Positions 26,117 through 36,086 are shown, counted from the first letter of the stretch. The stretch: DNA of 64,000 nucleotides from Butyricicoccus sp. OM04-18BH (GCF_003481705.1 NZ_QULN01000002.1:62001-126000), one strand, 5' to 3'. The notes: a model not told the origin generated them from the letters alone. Numbers and translations are program-made.

Positions 26117-28732
26117 TTAAGAGCCGCGCTCCTGCTCTGCAAGCCGTTTCAGTTCATACAGAGCGTTCAGCGCTTCGATCGGTGTCATAACATCCATCTG
26201 AAGACAGCACAGGCGTGCAACAACGCCGGTGGCGATCATATGTCCAAAGGACATCTGATCATCCTCTTCCTCCTGCTCTTCAATCGGATGGATTTCAATC
26301 TGCGGCATGGTGGACTCAAGTTCCTTAAGCACCGCCTTGGCGCGCCTGATCACTGCGTTCGGTACACCTGCGAGCTTGGCAACCTCAATGCCGTAGCTGT
26401 CATCGGCGCCGCCACGCACAATGCGGCGGAGAAAGGTGATATCATCTCCGCGTTTTTTAACCGCAATATTGTAGTTTTTCACTCCATCAATCAGGTCTTC
26501 CAGCGCTGTCAGTTCATGATAATGCGTCGCAAACAGAGTTCGTGCACCGATGCGCCGCTTATTCGCAATGTACTCCACGACGGCACGCGCAATGCTCATG
26601 CCGTCATAGGTAGAGGTGCCGCGGCCGATTTCGTCGAGGATAATCAGACTGGATTTCGTTGCCTGATTTAGAATATCCGCGACCTCGCTCATCTCTACCA
26701 TAAAGGTGGATTGACCGCTCGCGAGATCGTCCGATGCACCGACACGGGTGAACACCCGATCCACAACGCCGATATGCGCCGATGAAGCCGGAACAAACGA
26801 ACCGATCTGTGCCATAATCGCAATCAGTGCGACCTGACGCATATAGGTCGATTTACCGGCCATATTCGGTCCCGTGATAATCGCGATGCGGTTATCACCT
26901 TCATCGAGCAGCGTGTCATTCGGGATGAACATGCTGTCCTTAAGCATTTTTTCGACAACCGGATGACGGCCGTCATGTATCTCGATCTTATCCGAAAAAT
27001 CAACGATCGGGCAGATATAGTTCTGGTCGCAGGCGACATCAGCAAGCGAGCAGAGCACATCGATCTGAGCTACCGCCTGCGCCGAGCGCTGCACGCGATG
27101 CACCTCGGCTGCAACACGGTCGCGTACCTGAATAAATACATCATATTCCAGTCCGGACAGACGTTCCTGTGCACCGAGCACCGTGCTTTCGAGTTGCTTG
27201 AGCTCATCGGTGATGTATCGCTCACAGTTTGCGAGTGTCTGCTTGCGAATGTAATTTTCAGGGACAGCGTCCGAGTTGGAACGGGAAACCTCGATATAGT
27301 AGCCGAACACACGATTATAACCGATTTTCAGCTTGGAAATACCGGTTTTTTCGCGTTCCTGCTGCTCGATAGCCGCAATTTTTCCCTTGCCGCCGCTCGC
27401 GAGATCACGAAGCGTGTCAATCTCCTCGTTATAGCCGCTGCGAATCAGACCGCCGTCTCGAAGAAGGACCGGCGGCTCCTCGACGATAGCCGCTTCAATC
27501 AGCTCGCGCACATCCTCAAGCAGGTCAATATTTCCGGTTAACTCTCTGAGCAGAGACTGTTCAAATGCAGATACGTGTGCATGAATTTCCGGCAGACAGG
27601 AGATAGCTGACGCCAGCGCACGCAGATCACGGCAGTTCGCTGTGCCGTAAACGATGCGTCCGATCAGACGCTCCATATCAAAAATTTTGCGAAGCGCGTC
27701 GGTCAGTGCCGTGCGGCCCATCACATCGTCGCACAGCGCGCTGACGGCCTGCTGACGCCGCGTGATATGAAGCGGATTATAAAGCGGTTTTTCGATCCAC
27801 TGTCGGATCAGCCGGGAACCCATTGCGGTATGCGTCTGATCAAGAACCCACAAAAGCGTACCCTTTTTCTCCTTGGTGCGCATGGTCTCGCACAACTCGA
27901 GATTGCGTCTCGCGTTCAGATCCAGCTCCATATACTGCCCCTGCTGATACAGCCTCAGATCATTGAGGCCCGCAAGACTCGCAGGCTGCGTTTTTTCAAG
28001 ATAATCGAGCAGGCCGCCAAGGGTGCGGGTTGCGAACGGCATAACCCGGAGACCCGCCCCATCGAAATCCTCTATATGGAAGTATTTGCGGATACGCTCT
28101 CCCGCTGCTTCCGCGTCAAAGCATTCCTCTTCCATCGGTTCCACAAGCGCTTCCTCCAGCCGCTCAGTGATAAAAGAGCGAAACTCATCAAACGAAATCG
28201 CGAAGCCGCCTGCGAGAATCTCACGAGGTGAAAAACGAGCCAGCTCGTTATACACGTCGACCCATTCCTCTGTGTCGGTTGCGTAGACAACGCCTGTTGA
28301 AATATCTGCAAAGCACATGCCCATGTCCTCATGGGTGGCATAGATACAGGCAAGGAAATTATTGCGGCTCTCATCGAGCATAGATGCGTCAACAACCGTG
28401 CCGGGGGTGACGCGGCGAATAATATCGCGTTTTACCAGGCCTTTGGCCTTTTTCGGATCTTCCAGCTGCTCGCAGATCGCAATTTTATAACCTTTTTGCA
28501 CCAGCTTTGCGATATAGCCTTCTGCACTGTGATACGGCACGCCGCACATGGGAGCGCGCTCCGCCTGACCGCAGTCGCGGCCGGTCAGCGTCAGATCAAG
28601 CTCGCGTGAGACAAGCTTTGCATCATCAAAAAACAGCTCGTAAAAGTCGCCCAGACGGTAAAACAGCAGATAATCCTTGTTTTTATTCTTGATTTCAAAA
28701 TACTGCTGCATCATGGGCGTGAGTTCAGCCAT
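26117..28732 (-). CDS. mutS: DNA mismatch repair protein MutS
   Basis: 871 residues. The mismatch-binding N-terminal motif is FYELFFDDAK (the Phe-x-Glu reader), followed by connector and clamp domains, then the ABC-type ATPase with Walker A TGPNMAGKSTYM (about 612-623), Walker B IILDEIGRGTSTYDG and the GVKNYNIAV segment. It recognises mispairs and recruits MutL. A 197-nt spacer lies before mutL; it includes a perfect hairpin at 26041-26062 without a U-tract. Confidence 0.97.
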   Translation of the reverse strand: MAELTPMMQQYFEIKNKNKDYLLFYRLGDFYELFFDDAKLVSRELDLTLTGRDCGQAERAPMCGVPYHSAEGYIAKLVQKGYKIAICEQLEDPKKAKGLVKRDIIRRVTPGTVVDASMLDESRNNFLACIYATHEDMGMCFADISTGVVYATDTEEWVDVYNELARFSPREILAGGFAISFDEFRSFITERLEEALVEPMEEECFDAEAAGERIRKYFHIEDFDGAGLRVMPFATRTLGGLLDYLEKTQPASLAGLNDLRLYQQGQYMELDLNARRNLELCETMRTKEKKGTLLWVLDQTHTAMGSRLIRQWIEKPLYNPLHITRRQQAVSALCDDVMGRTALTDALRKIFDMERLIGRIVYGTANCRDLRALASAISCLPEIHAHVSAFEQSLLRELTGNIDLLEDVRELIEAAIVEEPPVLLRDGGLIRSGYNEEIDTLRDLASGGKGKIAAIEQQEREKTGISKLKIGYNRVFGYYIEVSRSNSDAVPENYIRKQTLANCERYITDELKQLESTVLGAQERLSGLEYDVFIQVRDRVAAEVHRVQRSAQAVAQIDVLCSLADVACDQNYICPIVDFSDKIEIHDGRHPVVEKMLKDSMFIPNDTLLDEGDNRIAIITGPNMAGKSTYMRQVALIAIMAQIGSFVPASSAHIGVVDRVFTRVGASDDLASGQSTFMVEMSEVADILNQATKSSLIILDEIGRGTSTYDGMSIARAVVEYIANKRRIGARTLFATHYHELTALEDLIDGVKNYNIAVKKRGDDITFLRRIVRGGADDSYGIEVAKLAGVPNAVIRRAKAVLKELESTMPQIEIHPIEEQEEEDDQMSFGHMIATGVVARLCCLQMDVMTPIEALNALYELKRLAEQERGS

Positions 28733-28760
28733 ATTTGCCTCCTGTCTAACGAAAGGTGGA

Positions 28761-30164
28761 TTATGATTTTTTTACTGCGAACAGGCATCTCAGCGAGGTC
28801 TTTTCAATCTCTGCCTGAATGAATTCGCCGATTTGGATATTTTCACCGCGTACGCATACCAGAAGATTGCCCTCCGTCCGGGCGGTATACGGATAGTCCG
28901 GCCCCTTGGCTGCTCCGTCTACCAGCAGACGCAGCGTTTTTCCCTGATACGCCGCCTGCTTCTCGGCAACGATATCGTCCTGCGTCTTGAGCAGACGCTC
29001 AAAGCGGCGCTGCTTGTCCTGCGGCGAGGCATTGTCTTCATAGGATGCTGCGGGCGTGCCCGTGCGAGGCGAATACAGGAATGTGAACAGCAGGTCGAAG
29101 CGTGTATCCTGCACCAGACGCAGGGTCTGCTCGAAATCCTCGTCTGTTTCGCCCGGAAAACCGACGATAATATCGCTTGAAAGCGTAATATCCGGCATTT
29201 TTTCGCGAGCATCAGCGATCAGAGATTTGTAGTGCTCCGCCGTATAGCGGCGGTTCATGCGGCGGAGAATTTCATCACTGCCAGACTGAAACGGCAGGTG
29301 AAGCTGCTTTGCAACTTTGCCGCACTCAGCCATTGCAGAAAACAGCTTCGGAGAAGCATCCTTCGGATGGCTTGTCATAAAGCGCAGCCAGAAGTCTCCG
29401 GGCACAGCATTCAATCTGCGAAGCAGATCGGAAAAATCAACATCAATGCCGAGATCCTTGCCGTAGGAGTTGACGTTCTGTCCGAGAAGGGTAATCTCTC
29501 TGTAGCCTGCGGCAACCAGTTCGCGCAGCTCTTTTTCGATCTCCTCCGGGTATCGCGAACGCTCTCTGCCGCGGACATAAGGCACGATACAGTAGGTACA
29601 GAAATTGTTGCAGCCGTACATGATAGAGAGCCAGGCCTTTGCACCCTTCGCGCGAAGTACAGGCAGTCCTTCTGCAATATCATCCTCGCCGCCGATATCA
29701 AATACGCGCTTTCTGTCCGTCAATACGCGATAAAGCAGCGACGGAAAACGCCACAGCGCATGCGTACCGAACAGCAGATTGACCTGCGGATAGCTCTTTT
29801 TAATCTTTTCAACATTCTTTTCCTGCTGCGCCATGCAGCCGCACAGCGCGATGACGACATCCGGCCGCTTCTTCTTGAGATGGCTCAGCGCGCCGATGTT
29901 GCCGAAGGCACGATCCTCCGCATGCTCGCGCACTGCACAGGTGTTGAACAGGATGAAATCCGCCTCTTCCGTGCTGCCTGTCATTTCATATCCCATTTCA
30001 TGCAGCATGCCGCGAATGCGTTCGGTATCCGCCTCATTCTGCTGGCAGCCAAAGGTATGCGTATAGGCTTTGAGGCATTTGCCGCCATTCAGACGGGCAA
30101 CAGCGTCAATATAAGTGAATTGCGTTTGCAGCTGCTGCTCGGAAACATTCTTTTGTGTGGACAA
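28761..30164 (-). CDS. miaB: tRNA-2-methylthio-N6-dimethylallyladenosine synthase
   Basis: Radical-SAM methylthiotransferase. The N-terminal cluster Cys residues lie in FGCQQNEAD, NTCAVREHAE and CGCMAQQEK, the radical-SAM cluster in CNNFCTYCIVP, and a C-terminal TRAM domain follows. I prefer the TTG start at 30164 because AGAGGAGG sits 7 nt before it. The ATG at 30182 overlaps the previous stop (ATGA), but the AGGAGG would then lie inside the coding sequence. It completes the modification begun by MiaA. Confidence 0.94.
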   Translation of the reverse strand: MSTQKNVSEQQLQTQFTYIDAVARLNGGKCLKAYTHTFGCQQNEADTERIRGMLHEMGYEMTGSTEEADFILFNTCAVREHAEDRAFGNIGALSHLKKKRPDVVIALCGCMAQQEKNVEKIKKSYPQVNLLFGTHALWRFPSLLYRVLTDRKRVFDIGGEDDIAEGLPVLRAKGAKAWLSIMYGCNNFCTYCIVPYVRGRERSRYPEEIEKELRELVAAGYREITLLGQNVNSYGKDLGIDVDFSDLLRRLNAVPGDFWLRFMTSHPKDASPKLFSAMAECGKVAKQLHLPFQSGSDEILRRMNRRYTAEHYKSLIADAREKMPDITLSSDIIVGFPGETDEDFEQTLRLVQDTRFDLLFTFLYSPRTGTPAASYEDNASPQDKQRRFERLLKTQDDIVAEKQAAYQGKTLRLLVDGAAKGPDYPYTARTEGNLLVCVRGENIQIGEFIQAEIEKTSLRCLFAVKKS

Positions 30165-30178
30165 TTCTATGCCTCCTC

Positions 30179-30847
30179 TCATCGGAACGGAGTGCCGTCA
30201 GCAGTAAACACATTCATACGATGGTACTCGCTGAAGGGTATCTCGTACTGCGGCAGATACTGACGGATGGCTCGAGTCAGATATTCAGGCGACATGTTGT
30301 TATTGCCTGCTGCGGTCGTAACAACGGCTGTTACTTCGCGTTCGCCCTCGGCAACGGCAAGATCGCGCATCAGTTCCCGCATATTAACTATCTTTTCGCC
30401 GCGCTTGGAGCGCTTGACGATCTCGACGACCGGACGCCGGAACAGATCGCGTACCGCCTCGGCAAAGCCATCCGGCACGTCCGCTTCAAAGCCCCAGGTG
30501 ATGCGGTACTGAGACCACTCGATCGAGCCAACCTTCATGCCTCCGTCCGACTGCGGATAGATCTCGATCGCGCGGAGACCTTCCGGAAATACGTCGTTGA
30601 GCGCTTCCACTGCATTTTCAGGTACCGCTTCCGAGGTGATATTGAAATCAAGGAATTCGCATTCACCGGAATAACCGGTCGAAAGCGGAAGCGCAACGGA
30701 AACATAGGCGTGCTGATTGAAGCCTTCGGTAAACCACAGGGGCATCTGACAGCGCGCCATCGAGCGCTGCATGGCGTGCATCAGATCCAGATGAGAGATG
30801 TACTTTGCTCTCCCCTCTTTGGCAAATTTCATTCGAGCCTTAAACAC
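30179..30847 (-). CDS. TIGR03936 family radical-SAM-associated protein (DUF2344)
   Basis: 222 residues, matching the DUF2344/TIGR03936 family: MFKARMKFAKEGRAKYISHLDLMHAMQRS at the start (seen in parts) with the conserved KYISHLDL, RSMARCQMPLWFTEGFN and the later GLRAIEIYPQ. It is cytosolic and of unknown function, almost always beside a TIGR03960 radical-SAM gene, which it overlaps here by 8 nt. The usual RNase G/rplU followers are absent, and miaB comes next instead. Confidence 0.9.
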   Translation of the reverse strand: MFKARMKFAKEGRAKYISHLDLMHAMQRSMARCQMPLWFTEGFNQHAYVSVALPLSTGYSGECEFLDFNITSEAVPENAVEALNDVFPEGLRAIEIYPQSDGGMKVGSIEWSQYRITWGFEADVPDGFAEAVRDLFRRPVVEIVKRSKRGEKIVNMRELMRDLAVAEGEREVTAVVTTAAGNNNMSPEYLTRAIRQYLPQYEIPFSEYHRMNVFTADGTPFR

Positions 30848-32690
30848 GGCATTTGCCTCCCTTCAGCAGCGCGCTTGCACCACAGCCAGCACACTGATGC
30901 ATGCAGTCGGGTGTGATAACCGCTTCGCGCGAGCGCTCCCATTCACGCTTCAGGTGCTCCTTGCGCGTACCGCAGCCAATGTGATCCCACGGGAATACCT
31001 CATCCATCGGGCGCTGGCGGGACGCATAAAACTCCGGATCAAGTCCGCAGTCACGGAACGCCTGTATCCACTTTTCAAAATCGAAGCACTGATCCCAGCC
31101 ATCCATTTTACAGCCGCGCTGCCATGCGAGCAGAATAGCCCTGCCCTGACGGCGGTCGCCTCGTGCAATAACGCCTTCGAGCACCGAGGTCTCGGCATCG
31201 TGCCAGTTATAGGTGACGTTCTTGGTCTTCATAACCACCTTGAGATGCGCCTGCTTCTCACGGAAGGTCTCCAGTGTGTCCTGCGCATCCCACTGAAACG
31301 GCGTCTGCGGCTTGGGAACGAAGCACGAAGCCGAAGCTGTAATACGAACGCCGCGCGCACGATTGGGAGTATTCTCGCGCCAGCAGTAGGCGACCTTTTT
31401 GCAGATGTCGGAAATGCCGTCCAGATCCTCATAGGTTTCCGTCGGCAGACCCATCATGAAATAGAGCTTGACATTGTTCCATCCGCCCTGAAATGCGATT
31501 TCGCAGGCATGCAGAACATCTTCTTCGCGGATGTTCTTATTGATAACGTCACGCAGACGCTGTGTGCCCGCCTCACAGGCAAAGGTCAAACCGCTCTTGC
31601 GCGTTTTCTGCACGCGCTCCATCAGCTCAGCGGAAAAACTGTCTGCGCGGAGAGACGGCAGCGACAGGCTGATATGGCGCGGCTCGCAGTAATCGAGCAT
31701 ACACTCTGTCAGGCCGGACAGTTCGCCGTAATCGCTTGTAGACAGCGAGGAGAGAGAAATCTCCTCATAGCCGGAATTCTTCAGCACCGCTTCCGCCTGT
31801 TGCAGAAGAACCTCCTTCGATTTGGTACGGAGCGGACGGTAGGTATGACCCGCCTGACAGAAACGACAGCCGCGCGGACAGCCGCGGAACAGCTCGATCA
31901 TAGCGCGGTCAAAGACAATATCGGTCGAAGGAACGACAAACGACTCCGGATAATACATGGTATCCAGATCCTTGACGATGCGCTTCTGCACCATCGCCGG
32001 AGCACCGTGCGTGGGCGTTACGCTTTCAATCGTTCCGTCCTCATGGTATTTGACTTCATACAGCGAGGGGACGTACATGCCCTCGATCTGTGCCGCCGCA
32101 ATCAGGAAATCCTGCTTGGACCAGCCTTCGCGCTTCGCCTTGCGATACAGGTCGGTAAACTCGAGCATAATTTCCTCACCGTCGCCGATCATGAACAGAT
32201 CGACAAAATCCGCGAGCGGCTCCGGGTTATACGCGCACGGTCCGCCGCAGGCAACAATATGCCGGAGGTCAGTGCGTTCCTTTGCAAGCACGGGGATACC
32301 GCCGAGATCCAGCATATTTAAAATGTTAGAAAACGACAGCTCATACTGAAGCGTAAACGCAATAATATCGAAGTCCGTGAGCGGATCACCGCTTTCCAGA
32401 CCGTAAAGTGGAATGCCGGCAGCACGCATTTCGGCCTCCATATCGATCCACGGCGCGCATACACGCTCACACCAGATCCCTTTTTGATCATTGAGCAGTC
32501 CGTACAGGATACGCGAGCCAAGGTGCGACATCGCAACCTCGTAAGTGTCCGGAAAGCAGAAAGCGAACCGCAGATCTACATTCTTTTTGTCCTTCATCAC
32601 CGATCCCCATTCGCCGCCGACATATCGCGCCGGCTTCTGCACCCGGGTCAGGATGGCTTCCATCTGTTTATGCAAGCTGTTATCCTCCAA
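30840..32690 (-). CDS. TIGR03960 family B12-binding radical-SAM protein
   Basis: 616 residues. The N-terminal part resembles a B12-binding fold (DTYEVAMSHLGSRILY, APWIDMEAEM), followed by the radical-SAM core whose cluster motif is CPRGCRFCQAGHTYRP (about residue 275-290) and EISLSSLSTSDYGEL. The C-terminus ends in a Cys-rich tail (CMHQCAGCGA). The reaction is not known. It opens the leftward run TIGR03960-TIGR03936-miaB-mutS and has an extended -10 promoter upstream. Confidence 0.92.
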   Translation of the reverse strand: MEDNSLHKQMEAILTRVQKPARYVGGEWGSVMKDKKNVDLRFAFCFPDTYEVAMSHLGSRILYGLLNDQKGIWCERVCAPWIDMEAEMRAAGIPLYGLESGDPLTDFDIIAFTLQYELSFSNILNMLDLGGIPVLAKERTDLRHIVACGGPCAYNPEPLADFVDLFMIGDGEEIMLEFTDLYRKAKREGWSKQDFLIAAAQIEGMYVPSLYEVKYHEDGTIESVTPTHGAPAMVQKRIVKDLDTMYYPESFVVPSTDIVFDRAMIELFRGCPRGCRFCQAGHTYRPLRTKSKEVLLQQAEAVLKNSGYEEISLSSLSTSDYGELSGLTECMLDYCEPRHISLSLPSLRADSFSAELMERVQKTRKSGLTFACEAGTQRLRDVINKNIREEDVLHACEIAFQGGWNNVKLYFMMGLPTETYEDLDGISDICKKVAYCWRENTPNRARGVRITASASCFVPKPQTPFQWDAQDTLETFREKQAHLKVVMKTKNVTYNWHDAETSVLEGVIARGDRRQGRAILLAWQRGCKMDGWDQCFDFEKWIQAFRDCGLDPEFYASRQRPMDEVFPWDHIGCGTRKEHLKREWERSREAVITPDCMHQCAGCGASALLKGGKCRV

Positions 32691-32764
32691 AATGAGTATA
32701 GTTTAGTGGTGTCATATGAAATGTACTGAAAACAGCATCCGCCATTCAGGCGGTAGTTATAGAC

Positions 32765-32773
32765 ATTATATCA
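32765..32773 (-). promoter_or_regulatory. Extended -10 promoter for the TIGR03960 operon
   Basis: On the minus strand TGATATAAT (TGn + TATAAT). The -35 position reads TGGTCT, a poor match, so it relies on the TG extension. It lies about 75 nt before the start codon. Confidence 0.55.
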
Positions 32774-32783
32774 CATTTTACGC

Positions 32784-32848
32784 AAAAAGACCATACCGTC
32801 CTGCAAAAAGAAGTAAGCTGCTTCGTTTTACAGAAAGATATGGTCTTT
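32784..32848 (-). terminator. Long terminator after the P-type ATPase gene
   Basis: aaagaccata (32786-32795) and tatggtcttt (32839-32848) pair, with inner pairing ctg-aaaa-gaag/cttc-tttt-cag. On the minus strand the stem is followed by a T-run (tttttgcg). Confidence 0.85.
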
Positions 32849-32852
32849 GCTG

Positions 32853-35693
32853 TTATTTTGTGTTCAGGATTCGAGTCGAATTGAATACCGTCAGTACCGA
32901 GAGGATGATGTCCACTGCAACAACATGCCACATCTGAACAAAGCCGAAAAGTGCGAGCAGAGTGAGCAGTATTTTCGCAATGACAACGATCATCATATTC
33001 TGTACCGCTGTACTGTGCGTTCTGCGGCTGATACGGACAGCATCAGCAAGGCGAGTCAAATCATGCGTCATAACCAGCACATTGGCACACTTCGCTGTAT
33101 CGCGCGAACCGGCAGTGCCCATCGCGATACCGACATCTGCAGTCTTCAGCTCATCCAGATCATGAATGCCATCGCCAATGTAGGCTTCTGCGCCGTCCGT
33201 CGGGATCGTGCGCATCAGAAAATCCATTTTGGCGGCTTTTTCTTCTGGCTGGAGACCGAAGTGAATGGTATCGATGCCTGCTGCATCAGCAACCTGCTGT
33301 GCGGACAGCTCGCTGTCGCCGGTCAGGAGGACCGTGCGTGTAATGCCCTGCGCTTTCAGTTCGCGAACAGCATCTGCCGCCTCATCGCGGACTGTATCCT
33401 CCATCTGGATCGCACCGGCATAGTCTCCTTCATATGCCACATAGACGATTGTGCCTCGCAGTTCAGGAACACCCTTAACGCCGCGGGAGATCATCAGCTT
33501 GCGGTTGCCGACGAGAATCGTTCGGTTATGGATGCGGGCACGGACGCCTCGGCCCGGGAATTCTTCGAATTCCATGACCTTCTGCATCTGTCCCTTGTAG
33601 GCATCTACCAGTGCGCGGGCTACCGGATGTGCTGATAGCTGTTCAGCGGCGGCAGCAAGTGCAATGCAGCTCTGCTCGTCAAACTCCTGCGTCGGGAATA
33701 CCTTTTTAATATGAAGATCGCCCTTTGTCAGGGTGCCGGTTTTGTTGAACACGGCCATGCGCATCTCTGCGGTTTTCTCGATTGCTTCACTGCCCTTGGC
33801 ATGTACGCCTTTTCGAGCCAGTCTGCTGCTGCCGCACCAGAATACAAGCGGAACGGAAACAGCGAGCGCTGCCGGACAGCTTACTGCAAGGAGCGTCAGT
33901 GCACGATATACCCAGCTCTGAAGCGGGGCCGTCGAGTTGAGCAGCGGCGGTACGATCGCAAGCAGTACAGCCAGGATAAACATGAAGGGAATGAAACGCG
34001 ATACCATAAGCAGCATACTGCGTTCCAGTGCTGCCTTATGTTCGCTGCTGTCTTCCTGCACGCGCATAATACGGCTGATTGCGCTGTCATCGAAGCGAAC
34101 CATAGTCCGCATCAGCAGAAGCGAGCCGGTATACAGGCTGCCCGCCAGCACGTGCGAATCCTTGCTGACGGCTGCGAGCTCGCTGTCGCCCGAAATAACG
34201 CTCTCATCAACAGTGCCCTCGCCGCGGATCACAACGCCGTCAAGCGGTACACGCTCTCCTGAACGAACAAGAACAAACTCACCGATTCGGACCTCTGCCG
34301 GACTGACCATGCGCTCTTCGCCTTTCATATTGACGACAGCCGCTTTTTCCGGTATGCAGCTTGCCTGCTGCGGCATTTCGCTGTTCGCGCCGGCGAGAAT
34401 AAAATCGCTTGCAATTTTTCCGACTCCGTGAAGAATCAGCACAATCGCGGCCTCAGGACGGTGATGCAGCAGAAATGCGCCGAGCGATACCACAAGCATG
34501 AGCGGGTATTCACTGAAAAACCGCCCGTGCGACAGCTCCTGTATTGCGTTTCCGGCAATGGGGACCGCTGCCAGCAGATACGCCAGAAGATAAAGGATAA
34601 AGGCGATATGATCATCGCTCCCGAACAGCGCTCCGGCAATCACAAGTGCTGCCGATGCAATCAGCCGAATCAGCGTGAACTGCATATCCATCATGGACAA
34701 CGCCTGATATCGGCCTTCGCCGCCATTCGACGCTCCTCTTTTGGCATTTTCCCGCCGCAGACGGGTCTGCTCCCTTCGTCGCATTTTGGCCCGATACCGC
34801 GCTCGTTCCATGAACGACATGCCTTCCGTCTCGCTCTCGCTTTGATGCAGCATCGCAAGGGCAGCAGACAGAGGCTGCATATTTTCGGCTTCGGATGCCG
34901 TTTCTTCTTCCGGATCATCCTTAAACCGTTTCTTTTCCTTGTTCTTTCTGGGCTTTTTCTCTATTTTCCAGAGATGTTTGAGCTTATCAACCGCCTTATC
35001 AACGCCGCTTTCTTCCTCATCCGGCGCCTCTGCTCCGGGCGGTGACTCTGGTTCAGCCGATGCGTTTTCAGCATCTTCTGCACCTTCCTGCTCGTTGCCC
35101 TCATCTTCAGCCTGTGATCCGGAGTCATCCTCCGAATTTTGCGGCGATTTTTCTTCCTGGGGCGGTTCTTTTTCCGCAGTCTGCTTTTCTGCAGCAGCCT
35201 CCGGCTGCATTTCTTCGTCTTTCGTTTCCGGCGGTTTCTCCTCTGACGCCTTCTCCGAAGGCACAGCCTCATGCTCAGCCGTGCTCTCCGGCGGAGAAAC
35301 CGGTGTGTTTTCCTTCTCTTCGGATTGCTCAGACTCTTGTTCCGCCTGATCGGGAGATACCGAATCCTTATCCGTCTCAGTTACTGATTCCGCCTTGTCG
35401 GGTTCTATTCCGGGGGGCGTTTCCGTTTCCTGCGGCTCGGCATGCTCCTGTTCTTCTGTATCAGATGTCATCTCCGGCATATTTTCTGTCCCGGCATCCT
35501 CGTTTTGCGTCCCGGATGCTTCAGCGGTGTTTATGCCGAATTCCTGCAGGATGCTTTCTACAGTCGGAAAATCGTCGGCGTTCGCGCTGATCTGATCGAG
35601 CAGTTCTTCAGCAGATGTCTGATCTGTCCCCTCGCTCTTCAGCAGCGGCTCCTTTTCCGGCGACCCCATCTGTGGGGTTGTATTTTCGCTCAT
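32853..35693 (-). CDS. P1B-like P-type ATPase with altered catalytic motifs (possible pseudo-ATPase)
   Basis: 946 residues. About 245 N-terminal residues are acidic and Pro/Glu/Ser-rich, with no CxxC metal-binding domain. The P-type core then follows with membrane helices around 325-440, 560-640 and 880-946. The phosphorylation motif, DKTGT in functional pumps, reads NKTGTLT with Asn650. The actuator TGES reads SGDS (Asp503). The ion-path motif usually CPC is CPA (606-608). GDGIND reads GDGIHD (His844). The HP site (689-690) and TGD are kept. The reading frame is open throughout, so selection seems to have preserved the fold, but without Asp650 the normal phosphoenzyme cannot form. It lies just behind an ArsR-type gene. 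Metal specificity cannot be inferred. Confidence 0.85.
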   Translation of the reverse strand: MSENTTPQMGSPEKEPLLKSEGTDQTSAEELLDQISANADDFPTVESILQEFGINTAEASGTQNEDAGTENMPEMTSDTEEQEHAEPQETETPPGIEPDKAESVTETDKDSVSPDQAEQESEQSEEKENTPVSPPESTAEHEAVPSEKASEEKPPETKDEEMQPEAAAEKQTAEKEPPQEEKSPQNSEDDSGSQAEDEGNEQEGAEDAENASAEPESPPGAEAPDEEESGVDKAVDKLKHLWKIEKKPRKNKEKKRFKDDPEEETASEAENMQPLSAALAMLHQSESETEGMSFMERARYRAKMRRREQTRLRRENAKRGASNGGEGRYQALSMMDMQFTLIRLIASAALVIAGALFGSDDHIAFILYLLAYLLAAVPIAGNAIQELSHGRFFSEYPLMLVVSLGAFLLHHRPEAAIVLILHGVGKIASDFILAGANSEMPQQASCIPEKAAVVNMKGEERMVSPAEVRIGEFVLVRSGERVPLDGVVIRGEGTVDESVISGDSELAAVSKDSHVLAGSLYTGSLLLMRTMVRFDDSAISRIMRVQEDSSEHKAALERSMLLMVSRFIPFMFILAVLLAIVPPLLNSTAPLQSWVYRALTLLAVSCPAALAVSVPLVFWCGSSRLARKGVHAKGSEAIEKTAEMRMAVFNKTGTLTKGDLHIKKVFPTQEFDEQSCIALAAAAEQLSAHPVARALVDAYKGQMQKVMEFEEFPGRGVRARIHNRTILVGNRKLMISRGVKGVPELRGTIVYVAYEGDYAGAIQMEDTVRDEAADAVRELKAQGITRTVLLTGDSELSAQQVADAAGIDTIHFGLQPEEKAAKMDFLMRTIPTDGAEAYIGDGIHDLDELKTADVGIAMGTAGSRDTAKCANVLVMTHDLTRLADAVRISRRTHSTAVQNMMIVVIAKILLTLLALFGFVQMWHVVAVDIILSVLTVFNSTRILNTK

Positions 35694-35696
35694 CTT

Positions 35697-36071
35697 CTAT
35701 CCCTCCTGCACATGTGCGATACCTTGCGCCAGTATCGTCTGGATATGGTCATCACACAAGGCATAGTATACGGTCTTTCCGTTTTTTCTGCTCTTTACAA
35801 GACGGGCCTGTTTCAAAAAACGCAGCTGATGGGAAATTGCCGACTGGCTCATGCCGAGCAGTGTCGCGATATCGCAGACGCAAAGTTCTGCCGATACCAA
35901 CGCTGTCAGAATACGCAGGCGTGTTTTATCAGAAAACGCCTTGAAAAAATCAGACGCTGCGGTCGTGATATCATCATCCGGCATCTGCCTGCGCGCAGTT
36001 TCTACCGCATCCATATGAACAATGTGTTCTTCGCAGCAATCCATATCCGCGCGCTTATGTCTGACAGCCAA
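35697..36071 (-). CDS. ArsR/SmtB-family metal-responsive repressor
   Basis: A winged-helix repressor. I take TTG 36071 as the start because gggagg lies 7 nt before it; the frame is open to 36107. The DNA-binding part is SQSAISHQLRFLKQARLV, and ELCVCDIATLL matches the alpha3 metal-site motif (ELCVCDL) of CadC-like proteins. The N-terminal DCCEEH and later CDDH may add ligands. It is directly followed (3 nt) by the P-type ATPase gene, the classical cadC-cadA layout, so it probably controls that gene. Confidence 0.92.
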   Translation of the reverse strand: MAVRHKRADMDCCEEHIVHMDAVETARRQMPDDDITTAASDFFKAFSDKTRLRILTALVSAELCVCDIATLLGMSQSAISHQLRFLKQARLVKSRKNGKTVYYALCDDHIQTILAQGIAHVQEG

Positions 36072-36086
36072 CAAAATCCCTCCCGT

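Noticed and set aside
33744..33746. Asn650 of the P-type ATPase as a simple sequencing error
   Set aside because: A single-base error could explain Asn, but three other motifs are also altered (SGDS, CPA, GDGIHD), so one error does not account for the pattern. It is kept as a finding.
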